Assembly (NCBI GenBank): GCA_903813345.2
Contig: CAIIXF020000005.1
Location: 3,852,356 to 3,916,355, forward strand
DNA from: Owenia fusiformis
Taxonomy: Eukaryota; Annelida; Polychaeta; Sabellida; Oweniidae
Reading direction: 5' to 3'
Length of the DNA: 64,000 bases
A program made the position numbers and the translations under genes. Under the pieces are notes generated by a model that was given only the letters and a program-made list of their open reading frames with translations, did no database searches and was not told where the DNA came from. Shown here in pieces: positions 40,492-52,560 of this stretch; the stretch's first letter is position 1, and every line of letters begins with the position of its first letter.

Positions 40492-42813
40492 CTGGAACGT
40501 TAAAAACACATATACATAGTATAGCTCAGCATTAAAAATGCAGTAAAAAATAAAACTTTTCTTCAAGTTCATTCAGAACTTTCCATCTGGTTGATTATAT
40601 TTTTACTCTTTTATTCCCTAGTAAAAGGCCAGTAAGTTGAACAGTGCAATACATAATATATAAGTTTTGTTCAATTTCCATAGAAAGCATGTTCAATTCT
40701 TGTTTATTCTTCTTTTTAAAATCAATTAGGCAGGTGGCCCACAACATGCAGGACACTGTATCATAAAGTACATGTTTATCAAAATATTATATTTCACAAT
40801 TTCATGCTGTTAATGATATGTAAAATAAAGTACATAGTAACCCATGATGTTCAGAGCTTGTTATGATAAAATAGAGAAAATATGCTTTCCACTGATATAT
40901 ATTTTAGTCAACACATTCTGAAAGATATTCCAAGTAAAATATCAGTACTTATTGATATTGCACTGTGAAATGATATTGCACTTTAAACTGATATTGCACG
41001 ATGATCTGGTATATAGTTTACTATGAACTAATCCAACTAAAAATCTGATGTAAGAAAAGTAGTTGATTTCAGTTTTTGTTTAACAAATCTTAAATGTGAT
41101 GTCATATTATACATCATGGTATACCATGTGTTCTCCTGCTATGTCTATGGCAGTCTGGCCCTAACCAAAAAATTAAAAACAAGTGCTGACATCTGTTTAA
41201 TTATTCAGCTATATAGCAACTCTCTTGTTAGAAAGTCTTATACGAATAAACATACCTCTTTAAAACAAATCAAAATATTATTTTGTCTCCCTGGAAGATG
41301 TGAGAAAGAAAGAAATCCCATTCTGATATAGCGTAGTCTCTCTTTATTCAAAGCTTCCAAGGGAATGTGGATCCCACGATAACAAAATACCCCGGGGAAA
41401 TACACTCAACAGGGTACTGTCCACACACAACCCCCCCCCCAGTCCACCCCTCTCTGCTCCTCTGTCCATAGTGAATAAAAGCAACACTTACCAAATAGGT
41501 TATTCCCAATGATCAACAAATGAGAGATTTCCAGCTTGTTTGTTCTGCTCAATTCTCAGATTTCACAATCCTACAAAGTCTGTAAAATGTTATTCTTCAT
41601 GTAAATCCAAACTCCTTCCATTTGAAACCAATTCACTCCACAGAATGGTAACTTATAAGTGCCATAAGTGTATGGGACTTAATCAACAGCATGATCTCAG
41701 ATCTAAATTCCCAGATATTGCTTCCCAGAAGGCGTGAAATCATTAACACTTACAGTGTTGGTTCAAGCCCAGACCCAAGAATGGGCCATTCACAAAGATC
41801 ACACAACTCCAGCCAGTGCTAGAAACAACAATGCTACACAGCCTATCTCCAATGTTTTAATTGCTTTGATTGCAACATTTGGAATTAAAGACACAGACCA
41901 ATCCTAAACACACAGTTCTTTGCAAAATGTATCCTACCTTAATTGTCTCAATGAGTTCATTTCCAATTTGACATTTTTGTCCATTGGTTTCTATGTTTAT
42001 ATCAAGAACTGACTCTATCTCTACATTTAACCTTAGGAATCCCTGAATTCTTACTGAAGTGAAAAATTGGAAATTTTAATTCATAAGACACTAGACTGAG
42101 TCTGTACCTTTAACACTTGTCTTGTATGTCAAAATGGTAGAATGAAGACCGGCCAGAAGCAAGGCAGGATAAATATAGGATACTTACTCTGTCTACCCCC
42201 TGTAGAGTTAAGTAAACTTCAGCCTCTGGACTAATTCCTCAGACATGTATCATAATAACACCATCAGCTCATCACATAAAGAAAATCTAAAAAGTAAAAG
42301 CACAAAATAACAGTCCTGGTGAATCAGGTTCATTGTGTCATTCAAACCTCTTGAATACCAAGAAAGACAGATATTTCTGTCACACATAAAATTCCATGGG
42401 AACCCAGAGCAACAGACATATATCTGTCACAGAATTTTTCACTAAAACTTTGACAATTTTTATCGACTCTACACAAATTATGTTTTAAAATGTATGTAAT
42501 GGGTCCACGAAATAGAATATTGTGTATCAAAATGTAAAAGTCTAAAAAACTGTCCAAAATGACAAATGCCCAAACCCTTCTTAGAGTTAAGCCTCTTTTA
42601 AATATTTCATGGCAATACTGACAGTAGTTGAGTATTTCTTGTTTATTACCATCCTTTCCCAGGCATCCTTTCTTTGTTCAACTTTCTTAATAAGCTGAGT
42701 AATTTCATTCTTGTCTTTCTCTTACAAAAAATACCCGAAGGTACCAGGTCATGACAAGTTTAAAATCCTTGATGAAAATAAAATACTTGACTCGCACATC
42801 CTTGGTCCAAGGG
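40492..42813. other. Gene-free stretch
   Basis: It contains copy 2 of a dispersed repeat (41141-41215, matching 23191-23280), a C10 tract (41431-41440) and AT-rich unique DNA. No exon is supported. Confidence 0.35.
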
Positions 42814-43103
42814 CACTGGCGGATTAGGGTGGGCCCAGAAAAAAAAATTGGGCCCAAAAAAATTTGGGCCAAAAAAGGCCTTCAGGCCCCAAAAAGTGGG
42901 CCTTTTTGGTCATTACTGGGCCTTTTAAGGCCTTATTTTTTAATTTCAGGCCAAATTTTGAAGAAAATGGGCCTCAAAATTTCAAAATTTGGGCCCACTT
43001 TTGGGTTTTAGGGGCCCAAAATTTTTTTCCACGCAAGCGCGGACATTTCTTCTCTCTCTAGAAATTTGGGCCCCCCCCTTGTTGGTTCCCAGATCCGGCC
43101 CTG
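42814..43103. mobile_element. 290-bp GGGCCC-rich MITE inserted in another repeat
   Basis: The ends CACTGGCGGAT and, reversed, CAGGGCCGGAT match at 8 of 11 positions, the pattern of hAT-type ends common in marine invertebrates. The interior is built of GGGCC, AAATTTGGGCC and GGCCTT words. It interrupts a dispersed repeat that is intact at 12743-12780, which proves insertion and sets the borders. AGGG flanks both sides, so the target duplication is short or worn. Confidence 0.7.
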
Positions 43104-43639
43104 CAGGGTATTTCACTTCTTTCCATAGAAGAAGGATGGACTCGCAAGTAGATGAAACATTTAGGTCCATGTTTTGTAGTATACCCATGTTGTTGTTCAC
43201 AGTCTATGTTTTATAGCTTACCCATTAATTGCATTTGTTGATCACACATCTTGTCTCTGTTGTCTAAACATTATTCAACACCACTCTCCACTGAGATATT
43301 GTCCAATCAATCAGCAGGACTACCATTAATTAATTAAAACATATTGGTTTTACAATGTAATGGGAAAATATGAGATTTGATTGCTGGTTTCAATCTGACA
43401 ACTAATATGGCCAAGAGTGACCACCAATGACTGTTCGTGATCTGAGATACACATGAAGCATTTTAGAAAGAATAGAGTTCTCAAGAAGGCAATTTATGAA
43501 AAAATGTTCAGAAAACAATGTTTCTAAGATGGTTTCTCCATGCGCATGAGCTTTGTCCAATATTCAAACAATATTTTTTGTTTCATTTTAGCAGATGATC
43601 TAATAAGCACAAGAAACTTTGATGACTTTTGTGGTCTTA

Positions 43640-44011
43640 TACCCTTTGCATTCGTTTGACTTCACTTCTTAAAAGAGAGCTTCGTCTTCACTCTTTCAAA
43701 CTAAAATAAACCTGTGAACTCACCGCGCCAATCAGTGTTCGTCGGCCAAATTTGACCGACGTTCTTTATATGGTCATTCCTTCTGACGTCATCGTTGAGC
43801 TTGGAATTTGACCAATGACATGCGCATATTTAAATAGAACGCATTTGGCGCATGTTTCTTCAAGCTCGCTGATTGGTGGAAGGTCAGCGACTAGGTCAAA
43901 AGTGATTTACCCAAACTGTCACCGATTCCCGTTGTGAGGGCGGGACTACTTAACTGTAATATGGTCTCTACTAGGCAGAGTGTAGTTTAACTAGACTCTG
44001 CATGCAGGGTA
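43640..44011. mobile_element. 372-bp MITE with 9-bp target duplication
   Basis: It begins TACCCTTTGCATTC and ends GCATGCAGGGTA, giving a short imperfect terminal inverted repeat. GTGGTCTTA stands on both sides (43631-43639 and 44012-44020), an exact 9-bp target duplication of the kind made by Mutator-like transposases. The interior is non-coding, with a CRE-like TGACGTCA. A deletion copy is at 23828-23910. Confidence 0.85.
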
Positions 44012-44193
44012 GTGGTCTTACTTACTTACCAAGAATGTTGAACCTAAATCCGGCTAAAAAGTGAACTTCAACCAAGAACCACAAATCAAAAATGAAACCA
44101 TTTATGTTTCCATCAAAGATACCCTGCTATAGAAACCATAACCATGTCTTCACTTAAATGCTTGCAATGCTATAATCACTGATCCCTGCTATC

Positions 44194-44465
44194 TAAATTC
44201 AAATTATTGACAATAATTTCATTTATGGCAATGTGAGAGTCGGTTAAGGTTTAGGTATGAACAAGCCCTAAGAAGACCATTCCCCGGTTATCCCAGGTAA
44301 ATGTTTCTGGTAAGTTACACTGAACGAAACATCAAGCTTCAGATCTCGAGAGTACGAGATGAGACTTTAGACGAGATATCGATAGGATTGTAGTTGGAGG
44401 GTTTTCTCCCTAGGTGCGTACAAAATCCATTAACATCAATGTAAGTTATACATTTCGATTCTTTT
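44194..44465 (+). repeat. Split direct repeat A1 of the Ngaro element
   Basis: 272 bp, identical by eye to 62887-63158. It begins TAAATTCAAATTATTG. It contains paired CTCGAGAG and CTCGTCT-like words and CCCTAGG. It marks the left edge of the element. Confidence 0.9.
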
Positions 44466-45057
44466 TATCGACATTTATCTCTTGTATATACATTTATCTA
44501 TCGCTGAATCGTTTTGTGAAAATTTTATCGTAATATTTCACACTAAAAACGTCAGTTTAAAAAAGTTCAAAAAAATTTCAAACACGTTTTATCTTTTGTC
44601 TTTATGACTTTGTAGTTTTATGTTTGAAGTATTCAATTGATATCTCGTACATATGGTTTAAAACTTGAATTTATACAAAAGAATTAATTCATTGATGAAT
44701 ATGGGCACGTCACATATTACTCGAGTCTCTACCTTACAGCTAGATGTAACTTCATTTATTTCATATGTACTCGTATTTCGTATGTAAAAATTGCTACACG
44801 CACCTATAAATCATTTTATATTAATTATATTTAGGATGAAGCGTTGCTTGTCTGGTTTTAGATATTTCAAAATTTCTTTTCGGAGTTTGACACATGGTTA
44901 GATTTTCTCGCTGTAGCTAAAAATGGCTTCCGGTTCCAGACGTCAATAATGTAGGAAACTTTGAAATTATTCTCGCTTAAAGAAATCAAATATAACATTA
45001 GATTCAGACGGAGATGTGTGCTGATGTTTCTCAAATCTATACACAAAGATATATTTC

Positions 45058-45975
45058 TGTAACCGGACGTGACGGGGAAGGGAAAGGGACTTTTAAACAG
45101 TGCCTAATAGATCAAATACAACATGCAACACATATGCAACACGACAAGTGATATAAAATCTAACATATGTACAAGGTTTATTTATTTAAAATCAATCAAT
45201 AGGACATTGCAATCAAAGCAGTATTATTTATTGCACTGAGCATTTATGACAAACAAGTTTAATCTAATCAGAAATGTAAATGTCTAAACAAGAATGTCTT
45301 TTAAACTAATACTGAAATGTCTGTACGAAATGTCTATGAAAATATAATAAAAGCTATGCGAGACGATATAAGGCACTTGGTTGTGGGAAATCGTCCTTCA
45401 AGTGGGCGGGAAAGTTCTGCTTGAGATGGCGGGGAACTTGGCAGACTGTGTGTTGAAATCTCGCGATGATAGTTTCCTCGATCAGCGAATTCCAGCCGCT
45501 ACGGCACCCGATGGACTGCTGTAGATTCACAGCTTACGAATCCTTATCTTGGGTTGCTCATTGCTGTCTATCGTCGTTGATGAAGTCTTTATCCCGATGT
45601 CACATCCATTCCATAAGCAGAAATCCTTTCACCTAGAAAATGTGCATAGCCCTACCTTGTAGTCGTGCCTCCAGATATCGTCTGACGCCCTACAACGCTG
45701 GCGATCTAACATTCGATTTAATCGTGAGTTGATACAAAATCAACCAATCAGATTATAGATAATAATTTCCAACTCGCGTTCGAATTGCATTTTCCGTCAT
45801 GGTTTGCTTCCTCGTAGTTACAAAACCGGTTTATTTCCGATTAGTCTACCACACAGGATTCATATTTAAAGTGTTGCTCCGTTTTTGTGTTTCAGTGAAA
45901 TAGACTTTAAAATATCATACTACTGCAACTGCAAAAGCTTTATGTATTAATAATTTCGTTAAGCAGACCGTTACA
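45058..45975 (-). repeat. 3' LTR of the Ty3 element
   Basis: 918 bp, begins TGTAAC and ends GTTACA. It is identical by eye to 56531-57448. The flank outside it is TTTC. Confidence 0.95.
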
Positions 45976-45990
45976 TAGCTCCCCCTCTTA
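45976..45990 (-). other. Polypurine tract of the Ty3 element
   Basis: On the minus strand the sequence directly before the 3' LTR is TAAGAGGGGGAGCTA. This is the expected second-strand primer site. Confidence 0.8.
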
Positions 45991-48502
45991 TAAAATGACG
46001 TCCTCGTCATTAATATTTAATATATTCCTCTATTCTATCTTGACACATATGTGACTGATACATTTCATTATCCATATTTTCAAAGATTTCACGGTCGTCT
46101 CAAAATAAAACTCAAATCCACTTCATAGAAAGTTCACATGGTCAGCAATTAAGACATCCGTCTTTAAAATGTAACTTATTACATAACTCTCAGTTAGGTC
46201 TTTAGACATATACATCAAACGTCATAAATATCAATCAATTATATCTATCTACAATGCAGATTTCAATCATTTTTAACAAACATTCTAAGATATAATGCTT
46301 TCACCCCCTCCTTTCTTTAGTTAACGTCCTCGTTACTAACTAAGCAGTCGCTCAGTGTAACTGTTCACATTATACAAATAGATGATCGAAACTCATCCAT
46401 TTTGGTACCTTTAATAAAAATTTGAACAATTTTCGTGTCGCACTATTACATACGACCTTTAAGTATTCAAGTACAGCATATACTCAAGGTCTACTGATCT
46501 GTCTCGAACAATTGTTTAAAATACACTTTCCCAAGTTATTTCCGCCTCTATTCTACACCATCGAGTCCATTTATGATCCTTCAAATTCGTTTGTAGAATT
46601 TACATTATAGTTTTCATCCATTTTATGATCTGATGTTTTTCTAACTACTTGCATTTTCACAAAATGAGTCTAATATATCGCCAAGTTTCCTTACTTGCAT
46701 GAAAGTATGTTTTAGTTTTTCAAACACTGTACAGCTTTTCGAACGTTATATTAACCACTGATTCCAAATCAACACGATCCTAGTGAATATCGGCATTTTC
46801 AGTCGTCGTTGCCGTTTTAATTTAGCCTCTTATCCTTATTTTATGTCAATTCAAATTTTAGTAGACTTCAAATTAAGGAATCTTGATTACATTTATACAA
46901 ATTCCACTCAGTTTTGTATCTCCTGGAACACAATTATCAAAATCTGAAACCTAATTTTGACAGCAAACGACTCAACCAAGCTCTTTCTGTCCTTACATTC
47001 AACACAATTCCTTATATTGTACTACACCTCCCCATAGCACAAAAGTACGTGCACATCCACTAAGTAATTACAATACGGAAAGCATGAGTTTTTGCAACTC
47101 AAAATGACCTGTTCCGGACAACATAATCATTCCCATACTATCATCAGTTGAAGAAATCGTCAAAGAAAATGGACCACATATTTATTACATGATCAACATT
47201 CACACACACATTTAGTCTTTATCAATCGCTTTATGGGTTATAAGTCCATACGCAGTCACACAAATCAATGTAAAATACATGTTGTCGTCTTCTTTAAACG
47301 AAACCACCACTCCTGTAGATTCACTTTCTTAAAAGGCGAGCAATGCCAATATCAAATTCCTTACAAATTGTAAGATAAATCCAGCTTTAACAAGTGCCAT
47401 TCTTTCAGTCAGTTTAAAATATATCATTTCGGCGTTGTTCACTAGAGCTCGGTAATCATTACCTCTTTGCATTCATTTTCGGCAATCATAAAATTGCATG
47501 CATATCACAAAGAACACTAAGTGTTTGCTCTAATAAATCGCATGATACCATTTCAGTCAATCATCTGAAAGTGTTCGCTTTTACTGCACTCGAATTTGTT
47601 AAGTCACTTTTTATGTCAAACCAGAGAATCGAGATAGTAATGTGCGATGACATTAGCAGGATTACTCAGGAAACAAACGAATTCAAAATCAAAGTATTCC
47701 CGATTTCCCTTGGATGTGGAAAGGAACGCTATTTCTTGTTTATTTCACAATCAGCTTCTTTTCTTATCATGATGAATTAAGACATCTGGATTACTGTGCA
47801 CTTCCTTTCAAAATTTCTCAAATAATCATAGTCAACAATTTAAAACGAGATTCTGCATACACTATTCAAGCTATACGATTCATTATAGGCAAGTAATTAC
47901 TTGCATGAATTTATATTTTACGGCAAGAACTGGGATTTGCGGACTCTCATCATTTGCATGACTTACTTTGGGAAACATTTATAACTGTTTGGATTATACT
48001 GTATACAATTATACTGTATGTGTTACAGTCTGTCGCATTTTCATACTTTGTCTTCACCATTTATAAACTTTAAAACACAATAAAACATGCGATTCAAACG
48101 AATATCATCTTAATTTCGGATTATTCCAACATGTAAATTATGAAACAACACGACTTGGGAATCAATCTTTTCCGGATTTGGCTCTTGTCTGGAAGATTGG
48201 GAGCATGCGAATACGTGGAAACAAACAAAAGTAATGTGGTTTCAAAACAATTCACATACTTTCTCCTTTCTATATACTCTATGAATAATCAGCTGTGTCA
48301 ATGCCAGTCACTCATAATCCGACGCTTTAGACGTCCTTTGCACATATTTACATATTAGTTTGACATATTTACACATCTGTTTTAACTTTTTTTTTCATCA
48401 TTTCTTTTAATTTGTATTTACATTTCTACTTCATAGTTTCAGTTCCACTTTGAACTAATTTTCCCTAGGTCATACTCATTTGCACCCTTTTTACTTATTT
48501 AA
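45991..48502 (-). other. 2.5-kb spacer between pol and 3' LTR
   Basis: No sense-strand coding region is recognisable and there is no envelope-like sequence. Short open frames on the opposite strand lack family features. The length is large for a Ty3 element. Confidence 0.5.
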
Positions 48503-51500
48503 TTATTTAGGTTTCTCTACATCAGGTATTGCATGACTTCTTATGTATTCTTTTGCAGCTTCATTGAGATGTGAAAATGGTTCAAATGTGTTGTGACTAG
48601 CATCCCAGCCTTTCCATTTACACAGAAATTCTGTTTTGCCGTCTCTTTTCCTCTGTCCGAGAATCTTCTCGACCTCATAGAATTCTTCCGACTCTCTTTG
48701 ATCATCTTCATTCTGGCCTGTATCTAACTCCTCTCCATTCTCATTTTCTTCTTCCACTATATCATTGTTTGGCTGTTCTTCCTTTTCATTTGTTGCCCCT
48801 TTATGTTCCACTGGTTTTCCTGTATTGATTTTCTGATGGGAATTCTTTTCATTTTCAACAGTGACGATGTCCTTCTTTTTGTACCACGTTGGCTTATTCT
48901 CTCCATTATACGGCTTCAATCTGTCGATGTGAACTACTGTTGGTTTGCTTTTTGGAGACCTCTTTATTCGGAAGGTTATTTCACTAATACGCTTTGTAAT
49001 TACATATGGTCCTTGAAATGGTCTTTGTAACTTTGGAGAGATCCCAGGTTTCCTTATTGGACAATGTAACCACACTGCGTCTCCTTCATGCATTGTCGTA
49101 GGGCTCGCTTTTAGGTCATAGTACTTTTTCTGCCTAATGCTATTTTTGTTCAGATTTTCTCTCGCAAACGCATGAGCGACTTCCATCCTCTCTTTCATAT
49201 CGGTAACATACTCTGTCTCTTCTTTGTTATTTTCTCCTGGTGGAAGCCCAAACACCATGTCAACAGGCAAGTTCAATTGTCTCCCCAGCATCATTTCACA
49301 TGGCGTGAATTGTGAGGTTTCATGTACTGATGTGCGATATGCCAACATGAGATAAGGTAGGTATTCATCCCAATCACGTTGATGCTTCTCGACAAACATG
49401 CTTAGCATACTTTCCAAAGTGCGATTGAAGCGCTCAACCATTCCATCTGAGCATGGTCTTAGTGGAGTGGTTCTTGTTTTGGCAATGCCAAAAGCCTTAC
49501 ATACCTCTTGAAATACTTTCGATTCATAATTTCGACCTTGATCGCTATGCATGACCATTGGGCAGCCCCATCTACATATGAATTCCTTACTGACTATATT
49601 AGATATTGTTTCAGTTTCTTGATTAGGCATTGCATAGGCTTCTGTCCATTTTGTAAAATAATCAGCCACGATCAGTATGTATTTGTTGCCTTTTGTTGAT
49701 GTGGGTAGTGGACCTAGAATATCCGTGGCTATTCTTTCCATGGGCGCTCCAACTTGAAACAGTTTCATTTCTGCTCTCTTTTTCTTAAAATTTGGTTTTC
49801 TTGATGCACATTGATCACAGTGGTTACACCAATTCCTTGCATCACTGCGCAGACTATGCCAATAGAACCTTTCTCTCACTTTTTCCACTGTCTTCATTAT
49901 TCCTAAATGACCTCCTGTTGGCATGCTATGCAGTTGGAATAATACGTCTCTATGTAGCTTCTTTGGAAGGACTAATTGCCAAGTGATTTTACGCCCATCA
50001 TAAGATTCCCATCTTCTGTAAAGGACACCGCCTTTTAGTTCTAACCTATCCCATTGAGACAATAAATGCTTTGTAGCTGGACTTGTTTTGCTTACTTCGT
50101 TCCAATGAGGTTTCTTCTGTTTTTCCAATGCCTTCATGACCAAACTGATGTCTTTGTCAGCAAGCTGCATACTACGAAGTTCTTCTGGACTCCATCCTTC
50201 CAGTGCTGTCTTTTCTTGAGGATCTGAAGAATGTTCATGTATGGCATTTATACGACCATCATTCATTCCGCATTGTGGACATACCATTCTGGATAATCCA
50301 TCAGCATTGTTATGTGACTTTCCTGCACGATGTTGGATCTCCATGTCATAGGAGCTTAACATCTCTAGCCATCTGGCTATTTGTCCGTCTGGCTCTTTGA
50401 AATTGAACAACCATTTGAGGGCTTTGTGGTCAGTTCTTATTGTGAATTTTTGGCCATATAGATAAGGTCTAAATTTCTTGACAAAAACTACAACGGCTAG
50501 TAATTCTTTTCTTGTCACACAGTATCGACGTTCTGATTTATTTAGCGTTCGACTTGAATAAGCAACAGGTTTTTCTACGCCATCTTTTACTAGTGATAAT
50601 ACACCACCAATTCCATAGTCAGATGCATCTGTGTCTAAGATGAATTTGCTATCAGTTTCTGGGTATGCCAATATTGGAGCTGTGGCTATGGCTACTTTGA
50701 GAGTTTGGAACGCTGTTTCACATTCTTTTGTCCAGATGAATTTATGTGTTTTCTCACAAAGTTGATTTAGGGGTCTTGCGATTGTGGAGTAATTTTTTAT
50801 GAACTTTCTGTAATACCCCACAAATCCATTAAATGCTCGAACTTCTTTCTGGCACCGTGGAGTATTCCAATTTACAATTCGTTCTACCTTAACTGGATCT
50901 GTTTCAACTCCATCTCTGGAAACTTTGTGTCCTAGAAATATAAGATCTTTCTGAAATAATGAACATTTCTTGGGCTTCAATTTCATCCCAGATTTCCTGA
51001 TTCTCTCAAAGACTTCCTGTAAATTTTTCAAGGTGTTCTCAAAGGTTGTACCCCATGTAAGGACGTCGTCGATGTACAATAGAGACGTTTTCCACTGCAA
51101 TCCACGGAGTACTGTTTCCATTAATCTCTGGAAAGTACTTGGAGCATTTGTCAGTCCGAATGGTAGAACATTAAATGAGAATAACCCATCTTTAACAACA
51201 AAACTGGTTTTGTCTTTATCAGCCTCGTGCATCTTGACCTGCCAATATCCGCTTGCTAAATCCATTGAACAAAACCACTGTGCTCCAGCTAGACTATCAA
51301 GACAAGTGTCCAACCTAGGTATAGGGTATGCATCCTTCCTTGTAACCTCGTTGAGTTTCCTATAATCTATGCAAAAACGTGTAGTTCCATCCTTTTTCTT
51401 CACTAAAACTACGGGCGATGACCAAGGGCTATTTGATGGTTCTATAATTCCATTCTTTAACATCTTTTCCACTTCCTCTGTCACTACTTTCTGCTGTGAT

Positions 51501-52504
51501 AAGGCTTGTCTCCTTGGATGTTGTCTGATTGGTGCATGATTTCCCGTGTCGATGGTATGCTCCACAATAGAAGTCTTTCCTAGGTCACTCGATGTTTTTG
51601 CAAATATATCCTGATATCTTATGAGAAGATCTCCAACTGACTGAGCTTGTTCCGCATTTAAATGTTCACTACTTCTCTCATACAGGTCTGTTAAATATTC
51701 TGGAATTTTCTGTGAGGATTTAGTATCTGAAGATGATATCGAGTTGATTCTATTGCCATCCTGATCAAGCACGTGATCAATTTTGTCGATCAATTCTACT
51801 TCAGCTGCTTTTGTATTCTTGTAGATCATAATGGGTTGGTCAGTTGGATTTAAAATTCGCAGTGGAATAATCTGATCTTCTTTACCTGCCAGGTTCACTA
51901 ATGATCTGCCAATCATGACGTCATGTTTGTCATTAAATGTGTTTAAGGATTCAACAACACCCAATTGATTCTTATTCAAACTGTATGAGCCACTTATCCT
52001 ATTGATCCGACCCTTCACTATCTGTTCACTCATAGGTGGTATTTTCACTGTGCTCTTCACTAGTACTTTTATCACTGGTTGTGAATCTTTTGTCCAGCAG
52101 TCCACGTAACTGTCTCCAATTCGCATGTGTCCGCTCCCCATATCAAGCATACATTTGTGCTGGACCATAAAATCCATTCCCAAAATGGCATCGACACTTA
52201 TATGCGCTATCCATATTTTTTGTTGAAACACACCATCTCCAATTCCAAGGCTAATATTGCTGTAACCAACAAGTGGTAATTGACTTCCGTCTGCATTTTT
52301 GAACCCATTATATGGGGGCACAATGATGTCTTTCTCTTTCCCTACTTCCATGAATTTTTCCATAGAAATGATTGATATACAGGAGCCACTGTCAATAAGG
52401 AATTTAACGGTCCCTGTTTCTAGTTTTGCCTTAACAAATAGGCCATCTTCCAGAATACTGTTAATGATGTCCCTGTCTTTATATTTCTCTACCTGTTTTA
52501 CCAT
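48503..52504 (-). CDS. pol: Ty3 pol polyprotein with chromodomain
   Basis: An open frame of 1333 aa. Aspartic protease has DSG at residues 38-40. Reverse transcriptase spans about 330-520, with LPFGLTNAPSTFQ and YIDD at 477-480. RNase H follows, with DTDASDYGIGG. Integrase has a His-His-Cys-Cys zinc-binding domain (HLGIMK...CNHCDQC) and a core with ATDILGPLP. The last 60 residues form a chromodomain (FYEVEKILGQR, then FLCKWKGW and NTFEPFSHL), which in chromoviruses directs insertion to marked chromatin. Gag lies upstream in a separate frame. Confidence 0.95.
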   Translation of the reverse strand: MVKQVEKYKDRDIINSILEDGLFVKAKLETGTVKFLIDSGSCISIISMEKFMEVGKEKDIIVPPYNGFKNADGSQLPLVGYSNISLGIGDGVFQQKIWIAHISVDAILGMDFMVQHKCMLDMGSGHMRIGDSYVDCWTKDSQPVIKVLVKSTVKIPPMSEQIVKGRINRISGSYSLNKNQLGVVESLNTFNDKHDVMIGRSLVNLAGKEDQIIPLRILNPTDQPIMIYKNTKAAEVELIDKIDHVLDQDGNRINSISSSDTKSSQKIPEYLTDLYERSSEHLNAEQAQSVGDLLIRYQDIFAKTSSDLGKTSIVEHTIDTGNHAPIRQHPRRQALSQQKVVTEEVEKMLKNGIIEPSNSPWSSPVVLVKKKDGTTRFCIDYRKLNEVTRKDAYPIPRLDTCLDSLAGAQWFCSMDLASGYWQVKMHEADKDKTSFVVKDGLFSFNVLPFGLTNAPSTFQRLMETVLRGLQWKTSLLYIDDVLTWGTTFENTLKNLQEVFERIRKSGMKLKPKKCSLFQKDLIFLGHKVSRDGVETDPVKVERIVNWNTPRCQKEVRAFNGFVGYYRKFIKNYSTIARPLNQLCEKTHKFIWTKECETAFQTLKVAIATAPILAYPETDSKFILDTDASDYGIGGVLSLVKDGVEKPVAYSSRTLNKSERRYCVTRKELLAVVVFVKKFRPYLYGQKFTIRTDHKALKWLFNFKEPDGQIARWLEMLSSYDMEIQHRAGKSHNNADGLSRMVCPQCGMNDGRINAIHEHSSDPQEKTALEGWSPEELRSMQLADKDISLVMKALEKQKKPHWNEVSKTSPATKHLLSQWDRLELKGGVLYRRWESYDGRKITWQLVLPKKLHRDVLFQLHSMPTGGHLGIMKTVEKVRERFYWHSLRSDARNWCNHCDQCASRKPNFKKKRAEMKLFQVGAPMERIATDILGPLPTSTKGNKYILIVADYFTKWTEAYAMPNQETETISNIVSKEFICRWGCPMVMHSDQGRNYESKVFQEVCKAFGIAKTRTTPLRPCSDGMVERFNRTLESMLSMFVEKHQRDWDEYLPYLMLAYRTSVHETSQFTPCEMMLGRQLNLPVDMVFGLPPGENNKEETEYVTDMKERMEVAHAFARENLNKNSIRQKKYYDLKASPTTMHEGDAVWLHCPIRKPGISPKLQRPFQGPYVITKRISEITFRIKRSPKSKPTVVHIDRLKPYNGENKPTWYKKKDIVTVENEKNSHQKINTGKPVEHKGATNEKEEQPNNDIVEEENENGEELDTGQNEDDQRESEEFYEVEKILGQRKRDGKTEFLCKWKGWDASHNTFEPFSHLNEAAKEYIRSHAIPDVEKPK

Positions 52505-52560
52505 CTTTTGAATATCTAATGAGTGCAGATGAGTATGATCTGGGACCGAAGCAGGGCACT

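Noticed and set aside
45991-48502. Envelope gene in the Ty3 element
   Set aside because: No sense-strand frame of useful length, no signal peptide and no membrane-anchor pattern were seen in the spacer.
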